Shown one piece after another: positions 6,530 through 11,223 of a stretch of 11,223 bases of DNA. Source of the stretch: an uncultured Bdellovibrio sp. GTDB taxonomy: Bacteria > Bdellovibrionota > Bdellovibrionia > Bdellovibrionales > Bdellovibrionaceae. The notes under the pieces are model-generated. The model saw only the letters and a program-made list of their open reading frames with translations. It searched no databases and was not told where the DNA came from. Position numbers and translations under genes: made by a program. The stretch lies in NCBI RefSeq assembly GCF_946478835.1, contig NZ_CAMLDV010000116.1:1-11223 (forward strand). The letters are read 5' to 3'. Every line of letters starts with the position of its first letter. Within the stretch, counting starts at the first letter, position 1.

Positions 6530-7117
6530 TTGAAAAACCTGATGATAGTAGTTCTTTTGGCGTTTCCATTTTTGGTGGGTTGCGGGATTCAATCTCTGCC
6601 TCAAGGTAAGAATAGTACTGAGGCGGCTTTGGCTGAGGTTACTAACCAGTACAAACGTCGAGCTGATTTGATTCCTAATCTTGTGAATGTTGTTAAAGGG
6701 TATGCGAAGCATGAGCAGGAGACTTTGACGGCTGTTACTGAGGCTCGTGCTAAGGCGACTTCAACACAGATTGATCCTTCGAAGGTGACTCCTGAGCAGT
6801 TGGCTAAGTTTCAACAAGCGCAATCGGGATTGTCTCAAGCTTTGGGTCGTTTGATGGTTGTCACTGAGAAATATCCTGATTTGAAAGCGGATCAAAATTT
6901 CCGTGATCTTCAGGCACAGTTGGAAGGCACAGAGAATCGTATTACGATTGCTCGTCAGCGTTATATTGAATCCATTCGTGATTTCAATAATCTGATCACG
7001 GTTCCACCAACAAGCTGGACGAACTCTGTGATGTATCACTTCGAAAAAATGCCTCAGTGGGATTTGACTCCAGAGGAAAAAGCAACGGCTGAGAAAGCTC
7101 CAGAAGTTAAATTCTAA
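6530..7117 (+). CDS. LemA-family lipoprotein
   Basis: This is a 195-aa LemA-family protein. The family conserves a coiled-coil helical bundle; its biochemical function is not established. Conserved blocks are YKRRADLIPNLVNVVKGYA (41-59), EARAKA (71-76) and LEGTENRITIARQRY (131-145) running into DFNNLI. Many relatives have an N-terminal membrane helix; here residues 1-18 are a lipoprotein signal with lipobox LVGC and Cys18. The chosen start is TTG at 6530, because GGAGG (6519-6523) is six bases away. The in-frame ATG at 6542 would be 18 bases from it and lose the positively charged signal end. That ribosome binding site lies inside the arm of the large inverted repeat, so a full-length leader could mask it. 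TAA overlaps the next ATG by one base. LemA with TPM-domain genes is a recurrent bacterial operon. Confidence 0.9.
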   Translation: MKNLMIVVLLAFPFLVGCGIQSLPQGKNSTEAALAEVTNQYKRRADLIPNLVNVVKGYAKHEQETLTAVTEARAKATSTQIDPSKVTPEQLAKFQQAQSGLSQALGRLMVVTEKYPDLKADQNFRDLQAQLEGTENRITIARQRYIESIRDFNNLITVPPTSWTNSVMYHFEKMPQWDLTPEEKATAEKAPEVKF

Positions 7118-7851
7118 TGCGCTTTTTGGCCCTTTCCTTCTTTTTATTTTTTACCAGTCTGAGCGTTTTTGCTCAGACTGAGTTTAAAGTTCCCGCTCTC
7201 ACGGGGCCCGTGATTGATGAAGTGGGATTTTTAAATCGTTCCGATCGCCAAGATCTGATGCAGCTTCTTTATGACTTCAATCGTCGCGGCAAAGCACAAG
7301 TGCAAGTTTTAATTGTGCCGGATCTGCAAGGTCTTCCGATCGAGCAAGCTTCCATTCAAATCACTGACAAATGGCAGTTGGGCGATAAGAAAAAAGACAA
7401 CGGTGTTTTGTTTTTGATCTCGGCTCAAGAGCGAGCAATGCGTATCGAAGTCGGACAAGGTCTTGAAGGTGCGATTCCTGATATCACGGCAAAACGTATT
7501 ATCAGCGATCAAGTCATTCCACTTTTCCGTTCGAAAAGATATTCCACAGGCATCGTTATTGGGGTTCATGAAATCCTTCGTTTGGCGGATAAAGAATTTG
7601 CTGACGAAAATAATTTGCAAGACTCTGAATCCAAAGGCGGCGACATTCCCGTTTTTGTGATCATCGCTCTGTTAATCATCATCTCCATCTTAGGTCGCTT
7701 CGGCGGCGGAAGAGGACGCTTCTATCGCGGTGGCGGCGGAGGCTGGGGCGGTGGTTACGGTGGAGGAGGATGGTCCTCTGGCGGAGGAGGCGGCGGCTGG
7801 TCCGGCGGTGGTGGAGGATTCTCAGGCGGCGGCGCTTCCGGTAACTGGTGA
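7117..7851 (+). CDS. TPM-domain (YgcG-family) protein with glycine-rich tail
   Basis: This is a 244-aa envelope protein. Residues 1-19 are a Sec signal peptide (cleavage after SVFA). The TPM domain spans about 25-160 and has the typical opening PVIDEVGFLN (31-40), VLIVPDLQG (64-72), KDNGVLFLIS (93-102), and RIEVGQGLEGAIPD (109-122) followed by RYSTGIVIGV. A membrane helix lies at about 177-193. From 194 the chain is dominated by glycine runs with Trp, Ser and Tyr and ends FSGGGASGNW, the usual YgcG C-terminus. A plant TPM protein is linked to photosystem II repair; bacterial members have no settled function and are thought to act in membrane stress or protein quality control. The start codon overlaps the lemA stop, indicating coupling. 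A structured 123-bp element separates it from the next gene. Confidence 0.92.
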   Translation: MRFLALSFFLFFTSLSVFAQTEFKVPALTGPVIDEVGFLNRSDRQDLMQLLYDFNRRGKAQVQVLIVPDLQGLPIEQASIQITDKWQLGDKKKDNGVLFLISAQERAMRIEVGQGLEGAIPDITAKRIISDQVIPLFRSKRYSTGIVIGVHEILRLADKEFADENNLQDSESKGGDIPVFVIIALLIIISILGRFGGGRGRFYRGGGGGWGGGYGGGGWSSGGGGGGWSGGGGGFSGGGASGNW

Positions 7852-7852
7852 C

Positions 7853-7975
7853 GGCTGTTGAAAAAGGCCCATCTGACTGCGTTGTCGGGCCTTAGCTTAC
7901 ACTGCGACGTGCTTGTAGCACGCCTCCGTTACAGCTAAAACCCTCCGCCTTGCATATGGACCTTTTTGAACAGCC
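7853..7975 (-). repeat. 123-bp palindromic RNA-like element between the two TPM genes
   Basis: Three nested stems stack in register. The outer stem is 7853-7872 with 7956-7975, 20 positions; the middle is 7887-7897 with 7933-7943, 11 positions; the apical is 7906-7913 with 7917-7924 around a 3-nt loop. Four C-A oppositions on the plus strand (one outer, two middle, one apical) become G-U pairs on the minus strand. There the fold is complete apart from one C-C mismatch, which favours a minus-strand RNA. Between middle and apical stems sits a symmetrical 8x8 internal loop. A repeat element, a small antisense RNA or a bidirectional terminator all fit; I recognise no known family. Confidence 0.7.
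7861..7893 (-). terminator. Intrinsic terminator on the minus strand
   Basis: Read leftward, AAGGCCC (7893-7887) pairs with GGGCCTT (7870-7864) across a 16-nt loop, and the T-run continues to 7861, the form of a Rho-independent terminator. AAGGCCC can instead join the middle stem of the enclosing element, so the two structures exclude each other. Rightward, the outer stem followed by TTTTT (7963-7967) could also attenuate transcription. Confidence 0.5.
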
Positions 7976-8000
7976 TTTGATTATCGATAAGGAAGTTTTA

Positions 8001-8645
8001 ATGGCGTGGATTAATAAGTATCTTTCAAATGAGGATCTTAAAAAAATTGAAGACACGATTTCTCGTGTTGAAGAATCCACTTCAGGTGAGATTGTTCCTG
8101 TTATTGTGAAACGATCTTCAACTGTGGGTCATGTACCGCTGACGTTGACTTTGCTTATTACGCTTTTGATTGTGATCGTGGAGTTTCCATTTAGTGATTG
8201 GTTGTGGGTAAGACCATGGGTTTACTTGTGGCCGGTTCTTTTAATTGTGATTTATTATCTCTCACACATTCTCGGGAAAATTCCCTGGATTCAAAAAATC
8301 CTGGTGCCTGAAAAAGATGAAGTAGAGCAAGTTCACCAACGCGCGCACTTGGAATTTTACACAAACCGTGTGAATCGCACTCAAGGTGGCACAGGCGTTT
8401 TGATTTTCGTCTCTGTGATGGAGAAAAAAGCTGTCGTCCTTGCGGATGAAGGCATTTCGGCAAAACTTCCTAAAGAAACCTGGGACAAAGTTTTAGAACA
8501 ACTCGGCCAAAACCTCAGAGCGGGTGAGTGGTCCAAAGGCTTTATCAACGCCATCGAAAACTGCGGCGAGCACTTGAAACATCACTTCCCTGTGACGTCA
8601 GAACGACAAAACCAGCTTAAAAATCACCTCGTGGTGAAGGATTAA
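8001..8645 (+). CDS. TPM-domain membrane protein with inserted transmembrane hairpin
   Basis: This is a 214-aa membrane protein. An N-terminal TPM segment (LSNEDLKKIEDTISRVEES, 8-26, then SGEIVPVIVKRSS, 28-40) is followed by two hydrophobic helices at about 47-61 and 71-91. The domain resumes at TGVLIFVSVMEKKAVVLADE (131-150), then WDKVLEQL (161-168) and GEWSKGFINAIENCGEHL (175-192). So a TPM fold is split by a membrane hairpin and probably faces the cytoplasm, unlike the exported upstream paralogue; topology is inferred. It lacks the glycine-rich tail and a signal peptide. The ATG at 8001 has AAGGAAG (7989-7995) five bases ahead. An upstream in-frame start at 7950 would fall inside the structured element and is rejected. 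It is the third member of the lemA-TPM-TPM operon. Confidence 0.85.
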   Translation: MAWINKYLSNEDLKKIEDTISRVEESTSGEIVPVIVKRSSTVGHVPLTLTLLITLLIVIVEFPFSDWLWVRPWVYLWPVLLIVIYYLSHILGKIPWIQKILVPEKDEVEQVHQRAHLEFYTNRVNRTQGGTGVLIFVSVMEKKAVVLADEGISAKLPKETWDKVLEQLGQNLRAGEWSKGFINAIENCGEHLKHHFPVTSERQNQLKNHLVVKD

Positions 8646-8649
8646 CCGT

Positions 8650-8958
8650 ATGCAACCTGCGCAAACGAAGGCTGATAAAAGATCTTTAGAAATTGGAAAA
8701 CGCGTTCTGCAGAATTATTTGAATAGTCTTTACACAAAACTTCCATTGGTTTCGATTCACGATAACACGGCAGCACAATACCTTGCTGTTTATGTGCCGG
8801 AGGAATTTAAAACTAGTGGAGGCGGCGTCGCCATGGATGATAAATACGCCATTGTACCAGCTCAAGGCAGCGCGAACTGGTATAATATCGTGCTCATAGG
8901 ATCCTCAGAAATTCTCTGCGGAGTCTCGTTTTTCGTAAGCTCCAGTAGCCAAAGCTAA
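8650..8958 (+). CDS. Small protein of unknown function
   Basis: I do not recognise this 102-aa protein. The N-terminal third (KADKRSLEIGKRVLQNYLNS) is predicted helical and charged. The middle alternates hydrophobic strands (PLVSIHD, QYLAVYVP), and a Gly-rich turn (SGGG, 56-59) precedes KYAIVPAQG and WYNIVLIGSSEIL. It ends with a short Ser-rich tail, SSSSQS. No signal peptide or clear membrane helix is seen. It starts four bases after the stop of the second TPM gene with AAGGA about nine bases before the ATG, so it is the probable last gene of the operon. Its final five codons and stop lie in the repeat-like stretch at 8942-8991, so the C-terminus may have been reset by that insertion. A terminator follows. 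Confidence 0.6.
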   Translation: MQPAQTKADKRSLEIGKRVLQNYLNSLYTKLPLVSIHDNTAAQYLAVYVPEEFKTSGGGVAMDDKYAIVPAQGSANWYNIVLIGSSEILCGVSFFVSSSSQS

Positions 8959-8991
8959 TCGCCGACGCGCGCTCCCATTACAGAACTACGG
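8942..8991 (-). repeat. Degenerate relative of the 7853-7975 element
   Basis: On the minus strand CTGTAATGGGAGCG, then CGTCGGCG and TTAGCT match the core of the larger element (CTGTAACGGAGGCG, CGTCGCAG, TAAGCT) in order. The apical hairpin is reduced to alternating CG. The stretch is closed by its own stem, CCGTAG (8991-8986) with CTACTGG (8948-8942), one bulged base. Alignment was made by eye. Confidence 0.4.
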
Positions 8992-8993
8992 TG

Positions 8994-9017
8994 AAAAGGC
9001 GTCTTCTTGCCTTTTTT
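8994..9017 (+). terminator. Intrinsic terminator of the lemA-TPM operon
   Basis: AAAAGGC (8994-9000) pairs with GCCTTTT (9009-9015) around an 8-nt loop, within a run of six T (9012-9017). This is a classic Rho-independent form. It lies 35 bases after the last stop of the operon and just before tRNA-Arg. Confidence 0.85.
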
Positions 9018-9036
9018 AGCGCTTACTTGATACTGT
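9007..9036 (+). promoter_or_regulatory. Possible tRNA-Arg promoter
   Basis: TTGCCT (9007-9012) and TACTGT (9031-9036) are 18 bases apart and would start transcription near 9043, a few bases before the tRNA. The -35 overlaps the upstream terminator. The match is weak. Confidence 0.3.
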
Positions 9037-9049
9037 TAAGGCTCATTGT

Positions 9050-9125
9050 GCAGTCGTAGTTCAATGGATAGAGCACTTGGCTTCGAACCAAGGGGTTGCA
9101 GGTTCGAGTCCTGCCGACTGCACCA
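9050..9125 (+). tRNA. tRNA-Arg (anticodon UCG), CCA encoded
   Basis: This is a full cloverleaf. The acceptor stem GCAGTCG/CGACTGC has seven perfect pairs. The D arm is GTTC/GAGC. The anticodon stem CTTGG/CCAAG encloses the loop CTTCGAA, whose positions 34-36 are TCG. The T arm is GCAGG/CCTGC around TTCGAGT. Discriminator A at 9122 is followed by encoded CCA (9123-9125). Anticodon UCG reads CGA and, with usual wobble, other CGN arginine codons. The gene stands alone between the operon terminator and the 3' end of the convergent nitroreductase, with five bases between it and that stop. No integrase or attachment duplication is visible beside it. Confidence 0.97.
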
Positions 9126-9130
9126 CTTCT

Positions 9131-9922
9131 CTACTTCGTTCGAGGAAGAAAGCCTTGTTTCTCCAGGCATTTAAAGACTGTCTTTGAGTATATTTCATGC
9201 GACTCGCGGGTGTATTTTAGTTTCGTATATACTTGCGCTAGATTCTTTACGCCGCTTTCTTCGATGGCATTTCTAAGTTCAGGATGAGCCATGTAGCGTT
9301 TCCAGCCTGTTGTTTCTCGATCACTGTAAGATTCAAGAATTTCGTCATCGGTTTTCACCTGATACTGTTCGCGATGAAACAGGGCTGTTGTTGGAAGTCT
9401 GTCGCGAGTGGCGGGTTGTTCATCGGGATAACCTAAAGAAAAACCAACAACAGGCACGACGCCCTCCGGGCATTTTAAAATTTTGGCAATGCGGTCGCAG
9501 CTGGCCAACGTCGTTCCCATGTAGCAAATTCCCAAGCCTTCTGCTTCGGCTGCGAGTGCGGCATTTTGGCTGGCTAATACGGCGTCGATGGCCGCAATCA
9601 TAAAGCTCATAAAGTTATCGAAGTTTTCAGGGGCTTCGCGCAACTTAATCCATCTTTTCATACGATGGAAATCGGCACAAAAAGTCAGAAGCAGGGGAGC
9701 ATCGAGCACCATGTTTTGTTTAAAATGGGGCTCATACAGTTCTTCTTTTATTTTTTGATCACTCGTCACAATAACCGAGTACGCCTGCATATTTCCTGAA
9801 GATGAGGCTCGCGTCGCCGCAAGCAAAATCTTATTCAGAGTTTCCTCGGGCACGGGCGTGTTTTTGTAAGAGCGAATGGACGTGTGATTATGGATCACAT
9901 CAAAGATCTCGTTTGAGCCCAT
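9131..9922 (-). CDS. NfsA/Frp-type NAD(P)H nitroreductase (FMN-dependent)
   Basis: This is a 263-aa flavin oxidoreductase of the nitroreductase superfamily, NfsA/Frp branch. It is expected to be a cytoplasmic homodimer that transfers two electrons from NAD(P)H via FMN to nitroaromatics, quinones or free flavin. Features seen are the N-terminal phosphate-binding HTSIRSYK (13-20), SSGNMQAYSVIV (41-52), MGTTLASCDRI (135-145), and the subfamily signature GFSLGYPDEQPATRDRLP (160-177) followed by HREQY. Length fits the NfsA group rather than the shorter NfsB group. Start at 9922: GGAGGAA (9933-9927) is four bases upstream. An in-frame ATG at 9952 lies inside the preceding gene and is rejected. It follows the small secreted-protein gene by 13 bases on the same strand, with a divergent LysR regulator, a layout typical of redox-stress oxidoreductases. 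Physiological substrate unknown. Confidence 0.9.
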   Translation of the reverse strand: MGSNEIFDVIHNHTSIRSYKNTPVPEETLNKILLAATRASSSGNMQAYSVIVTSDQKIKEELYEPHFKQNMVLDAPLLLTFCADFHRMKRWIKLREAPENFDNFMSFMIAAIDAVLASQNAALAAEAEGLGICYMGTTLASCDRIAKILKCPEGVVPVVGFSLGYPDEQPATRDRLPTTALFHREQYQVKTDDEILESYSDRETTGWKRYMAHPELRNAIEESGVKNLAQVYTKLKYTRESHEIYSKTVFKCLEKQGFLPRTK

Positions 9923-9935
9923 TTTGTTCCTCCAA

Positions 9936-10379
9936 TTATTGTCTTGTTGCAATGAAATTTCCCAGAAGTTCGCCGGACTCTAAGTACGCACTTCCAGTTA
10001 GTACCGGAGCCTCACCGTGACGGACCTTATTGAAATTTTCCGGTGTCAGTTGAGCTTTATAGATAACTTTGTAGGACTTCCCCGCTTCCACGGCGACAAT
10101 TTCAAACTGCAGTTCACAAGATGAAGTCCTGCGCGAACATTGAGCTTCGCCAACCAATGGAGAGCTAAAAATGCCTGGAACAGTGATGGTCCCCTCAATG
10201 TTTCCGTCAAAGTGATTCAGATGCAAAGGACTCTGCTGGCCTTTGAGTTCCATTTGATCGAGGAACAGATGTTCTCCGATTGTAAGCTGCATTTGATAGC
10301 TTCCATCCAACCGTGGCAATACGTGGGCTGAAGCGATACCAGGCAAAAGAGACACAAGGGAGCAAAGAAGATATTTCAT
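9936..10379 (-). CDS. Small secreted periplasmic protein of unknown function
   Basis: This is a 147-aa protein with a clear signal peptide (MKYLLCSLVSLLPG, cleavage after ASA at residue 18). The mature part is beta-rich: GSYQMQLTIGEHLFL (26-40), NIEGTITVPGIF (60-71), LQFEIVAVEAGKSYKVIYKAQL (90-111). C81 and C88 are close enough for a disulfide. YLESGELLGNFIATRQ closes the chain. The fold could be a small beta-barrel or sandwich; I recognise no family. AAAGGA lies seven bases before the ATG at 10379. The upstream in-frame ATG at 10394 has no ribosome binding site. It is first in a two-gene unit with the nitroreductase and divergent from a LysR gene, so it is probably a target of that regulator; how a periplasmic protein helps a cytoplasmic flavoenzyme is not evident. 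Confidence 0.75.
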   Translation of the reverse strand: MKYLLCSLVSLLPGIASAHVLPRLDGSYQMQLTIGEHLFLDQMELKGQQSPLHLNHFDGNIEGTITVPGIFSSPLVGEAQCSRRTSSCELQFEIVAVEAGKSYKVIYKAQLTPENFNKVRHGEAPVLTGSAYLESGELLGNFIATRQ

Positions 10380-10392
10380 TTTTATTCCTTTC

Positions 10393-10428
10393 ATAGTTAA
10401 GAACTGGGATCCAACTTAAGTGAACTAT
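10393..10428. promoter_or_regulatory. Dyad in the LysR divergent spacer, possible operator
   Basis: TTAAG (10397-10401) and CTTAA (10415-10419) form a dyad with a 13-bp spacer, nested within ATAGTT (10393-10398) and AACTAT (10423-10428). LysR-family operators are typically interrupted dyads in this position. A weak leftward promoter, TTCACT (10424-10419) and TTAACT (10400-10395) 18 bases apart, overlaps it. Inferred from position and symmetry only. Confidence 0.35.
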
Positions 10429-10453
10429 CTATTGAATAAAAGTGCATAATAGA

Positions 10454-10462
10454 TGATATTAT
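10454..10462 (+). promoter_or_regulatory. Extended -10 promoter of the LysR gene (leaderless)
   Basis: TGATATTAT is an extended -10 (TGN then TATTAT, 10457-10462) and lies seven bases before the ATG at 10470. Transcription should start at about the start codon. TTGAAT (10432-10437) is a possible -35, but the spacing is 19. No Shine-Dalgarno precedes the ATG. Confidence 0.45.
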
Positions 10463-10469
10463 GTGACTT

Positions 10470-11223
10470 ATGGATACAGATCGTTTGAGGTACTTTTGTC
10501 TTATCGCGGAAACGGGAAGTCTGACGAAGGCTTCAGAGCTTTTAAATATTTCTCACAGCGGTCTTTCCAAGGCTATGACACAGTTGCAGGGTGAAGTGAA
10601 CCAAACACTTTTTCGTCCGCAAGGCCGCGGGTTGGAACTCACCGAAGAAGGCAAAGCTCTTTATAGAAAAAGCAAAAAAGTTCTCGAGATGGTAGAGGAT
10701 CTTAAGGCGCGAGAGACCGTAGTTGCCAAACAAGTTTTAAGAATCGGAATGACAGAAATCTTTGCAGTGGCTTTGGCTCGTGACATTGTTGAAAATCTCG
10801 AGACACCCGTAAGTATCTATGACTTCGACTCTGGCGAAATCGAGGTGAAGCTTCTTGAAGATGAGATTGATTTCGCAGTTTCGACAGTTCCATTTCCGCA
10901 TCAGCATTTGGAGTATTTAAAAATAACAAAAGCCTTTATGGGAGTTTTCCATAAAAATCGGGACTTCAAAAATCTTTCTTTAGAAGACGTCCCTTTCGTA
11001 GGCCCCAACTCAGAAATAAAAAACAATCCATTAAGTCTTCGTTCGAGAGACGGTTGGCCCGAACAGTTAAAACGCCGTCTTGTCTATGGAGCAAGCACTT
11101 TGCCGACGGCCTTAGGAATCGTCGATGCGGGAGCCGCCGCCATTTTTATTCCGCGATTCTTAGCAACAGCTTTAAATGAGCAGCGAACTCCAGGCTTTCA
11201 TTTGGTAGAATACGAAACGCATC
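10470..11223 (+). CDS. LysR-family transcriptional regulator, partial
   Basis: The gene begins at ATG 10470 and runs off the right edge after 251 codons; family members are about 300 residues, so most is present. The N-terminal winged helix-turn-helix is clear: MDTDRLRYFCLIAETGSLTKASELLNIS leads into recognition helix SGLSKAMTQLQ (30-40), then LFRPQGRGLELTEEGKALY (47-65), the usual wing. A linker helix follows to about 88. The effector-binding domain opens with VLRIGMTEIF (89-98) and includes FAVSTVPFP and a GIVDAGAAAIFIP segment near the visible end. The inducer cannot be predicted. It is divergent from the periplasmic protein-nitroreductase pair, the classic arrangement for a LysR regulator and its target operon. 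No Shine-Dalgarno precedes the start and a -10 box lies immediately upstream. Confidence 0.92.
   Translation, partial: MDTDRLRYFCLIAETGSLTKASELLNISHSGLSKAMTQLQGEVNQTLFRPQGRGLELTEEGKALYRKSKKVLEMVEDLKARETVVAKQVLRIGMTEIFAVALARDIVENLETPVSIYDFDSGEIEVKLLEDEIDFAVSTVPFPHQHLEYLKITKAFMGVFHKNRDFKNLSLEDVPFVGPNSEIKNNPLSLRSRDGWPEQLKRRLVYGASTLPTALGIVDAGAAAIFIPRFLATALNEQRTPGFHLVEYETH

Noticed and set aside
7309..7620. 103-codon open frame on the minus strand within the first TPM gene
   Set aside because: It lies wholly opposite a well-supported gene with normal domain content and has no ribosome binding site or recognisable product.
7717..7848. Glycine-codon repeats at the end of the first TPM gene as a DNA repeat
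   Set aside because: They encode the glycine-rich tail that is normal for YgcG-type proteins; codons vary and there is no fixed unit.
7887..7943. Integron attC-like site or known riboswitch
   Set aside because: The palindrome lacks attC core sites with the expected GTTRRRY pattern, and I could not match it to c-di-GMP or other riboswitch cores.
9050..9125. tRNA-Arg as an integration site for a mobile element
   Set aside because: No integrase gene and no repeated 3' tRNA end occur in the window, and the neighbours look like ordinary chromosomal genes.

Overview
The window looks like chromosomal DNA of a Bdellovibrio-type predatory bacterium (Bdellovibrionota). I infer this from the gene content, the many short secreted or lipoprotein genes starting M-K-K, moderate GC, and a secreted tyrosine-phosphatase-like phytase closely resembling the one characterised in Bdellovibrio bacteriovorus. 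No database was searched, so genus-level placement is likely but unproven. I see no IS element, phage gene, CRISPR array or integrase.

Layout, left to right. Positions 1-484 (minus) hold the first 161 codons of cinA. Divergent to it is a two-gene unit: an isovaleryl-CoA-dehydrogenase-type acyl-CoA dehydrogenase (729-1937) and trmH, a tRNA Gm18 methyltransferase (1943-2659). This converges, over an imperfect hairpin, on an unrecognised secreted protein (2725-3348, minus). Divergent from that protein is a coupled lipoprotein pair: the phytase-like phosphatase (3480-4361) and a small lysine-rich lipoprotein (4361-4780). Its stop codon overlaps the stop of a large convergent gene (4777-6342, minus). 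That gene joins an RluA-type pseudouridine synthase to an RlmK-like rRNA methyltransferase.

Rightward from 6530 runs an envelope operon: a LemA-family lipoprotein, a YgcG-type TPM-domain protein with a glycine-rich tail, a second TPM protein with an inserted membrane hairpin, and a 102-aa unknown. Then come an intrinsic terminator, tRNA-Arg(UCG), and a leftward pair (small periplasmic protein, NfsA-type nitroreductase) with a divergent LysR regulator that runs off the right edge.

The least ordinary parts are non-coding. A 31-bp inverted repeat (27 bp perfect) fills the gap upstream of lemA, and its right arm contains the lemA ribosome binding site. A second 123-bp palindromic element lies between the two TPM genes; its imperfect pairs are all G-U on the minus strand, and it contains mutually exclusive terminator and anti-terminator-like hairpins. 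A shorter stretch at 8942-8991 looks like a degenerate relative of its core. Two genes, the fusion enzyme and the LysR regulator, have a -10 box placed exactly where a leaderless mRNA would need it and no Shine-Dalgarno sequence.
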